From the NCBI GenBank assembly GCA_030272155.1, contig CP126192.1, forward strand, positions 7,474,501-7,538,500: a DNA stretch of 64,000 nucleotides. The letters are read 5' to 3'. This DNA is from Tetradesmus obliquus. Its lineage: Eukaryota; Chlorophyta; Chlorophyceae; Sphaeropleales; Scenedesmaceae. The position numbers and the translations under genes are program-made. Each line of letters begins with the position of its first letter. Positions within the stretch are counted from its first letter, which is position 1. The notes below the pieces were generated by a model that was not told where the DNA came from, ran no database searches, and saw only the letters and a program-made list of their open reading frames with translations. Shown piece by piece: positions 63,857 to 64,000 of this stretch.

Positions 63857-64000
63857 TCCCATGCAGGAACTTGATAGTGATGTAGAGTTGCTTGGAGAAG
63901 AACCAGGTGGCGGCTCTTCTGGTCCCTTCGGGCGGCAGCCGAAGCATGCGACAGGCCTGCTGGGGCGGCGCCTAGGTGGCGGCAGTGGCAGCAGCAGGGG
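57589..64000 (+). CDS. EXO1: Exonuclease 1 (XPG/FEN family 5' nuclease); C terminus off the right edge
   Basis: 5'-to-3' exonuclease and flap nuclease of mismatch repair and DNA-end resection, nuclear. Exons 57589-57749, 58046-58165, 58549-58672, 58993-59129, 59346-59556, 59878-59991, 60833-60992 and 61180->64000 join in phase (at least 1282 residues). N domain [20 protein letters not shown]; catalytic residues fall at human EXO1 positions: Asp30 (AVDGYSW), Asp78 (VFDGG), Glu150 and Asp152 (YEADAQMA), Asp171 and Asp173 (TEDSDLLA), with Asp226 one residue off. The helix-two-turn-helix [13 protein letters not shown] follows. After about residue 400 the protein is Gln/Ser/Gly-rich but stays open to the window end, with a basic KRVRL, a PIP-like GIAKYF, an acidic [11 protein letters not shown] and an SPPK site. 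Exon 7 is preceded by four tandem copies of its own start. Confidence 0.95.
60053..60109 (+). repeat. Donor-side copy of EXO1 exon 6
   Basis: Repeats [19 protein letters not shown] plus a GTGGTG donor, 113 bp after the true end at 59991, essentially identical. Confidence 0.93.
60373..60832 (+). repeat. Four acceptor-side copies of EXO1 exon 7
   Basis: Units start at 60373, 60488, 60604 and 60719 (CAG|GCGCTGGTGCACCTGG), true exon at 60833; spacing 114-116 bp. Units are nearly identical and share one open frame. Confidence 0.95.

Overview
The window is nuclear DNA of a green alga, most likely a core chlorophyte of the Sphaeropleales/Chlamydomonadales type. The evidence is intron-rich genes with GT-AG introns every 100-400 bp, TGTAA sequences (the chlorophyte poly(A) signal) shortly after several stop codons, very dense CAG/CTG trinucleotide tracts that encode poly-Gln, poly-Ala and poly-Ser, plant-type transit-peptide-like N termini, and a four-CNB cGMP-dependent kinase. 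The species is not identified. Gene models were built by hand by matching splice sites, reading phase and conserved protein motifs. In most models every exon joins in phase.

Layout: 1-10601 (-) cGMP-dependent protein kinase, C terminus beyond the left edge; 11896-14638 (+) DENR/Tma22 translation factor; 17402-18598 (-) small, probably plastid, single-TM protein; 19977-22493 (-) two-cupin-domain protein; 22913-25538 (+) AlkB-like 2OG-Fe(II) dioxygenase; 26444-28653 (-) unrecognised protein; about 29081-35476 (+) tryptophanase; 35477-38274 no confident gene; 38275-38790 (-) 5' part of an unrecognised membrane protein; 39924-44329 (+) HSL-type alpha/beta hydrolase; 44858-49926 (+) large Gln/Ala/Ser-rich protein with degenerate cyclic-nucleotide-binding folds; 50189-52966 (+) secreted Cys-rich protein with a jacalin-like C terminus; 54709-56883 (-) BAR-like coiled-coil protein; 57589-64000 (+) exonuclease 1 (EXO1), running off the right edge. 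Five divergent pairs share short or medium 5' intergenic spaces (10602-11895, 22494-22912, 28654-29080, 38791-39923, 56884-57588). The genes look like unrelated housekeeping and signalling functions. I see no operon-like pathway cluster.

The most striking feature is not a gene. In at least eight of the genes, splice junctions are surrounded by degenerate tandem copies ('echoes') of themselves: a splice site plus 20-100 bp of exon edge. Acceptor-side copies always lie upstream of the true exon and donor-side copies always downstream. Arrays reach 9 units (AlkB exon 4) and 5 units (EXO1 exon 7, DENR exon 3). In DENR and the hydrolase the coding 3' end is also echoed past the stop codon. Many acceptors are the last CAG of a long CTG tract. 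The polarity is what tandem duplication plus purifying selection on mRNA would give, but the density, and the intact splice sites and frames of many copies, make this the part of the window most worth following up.
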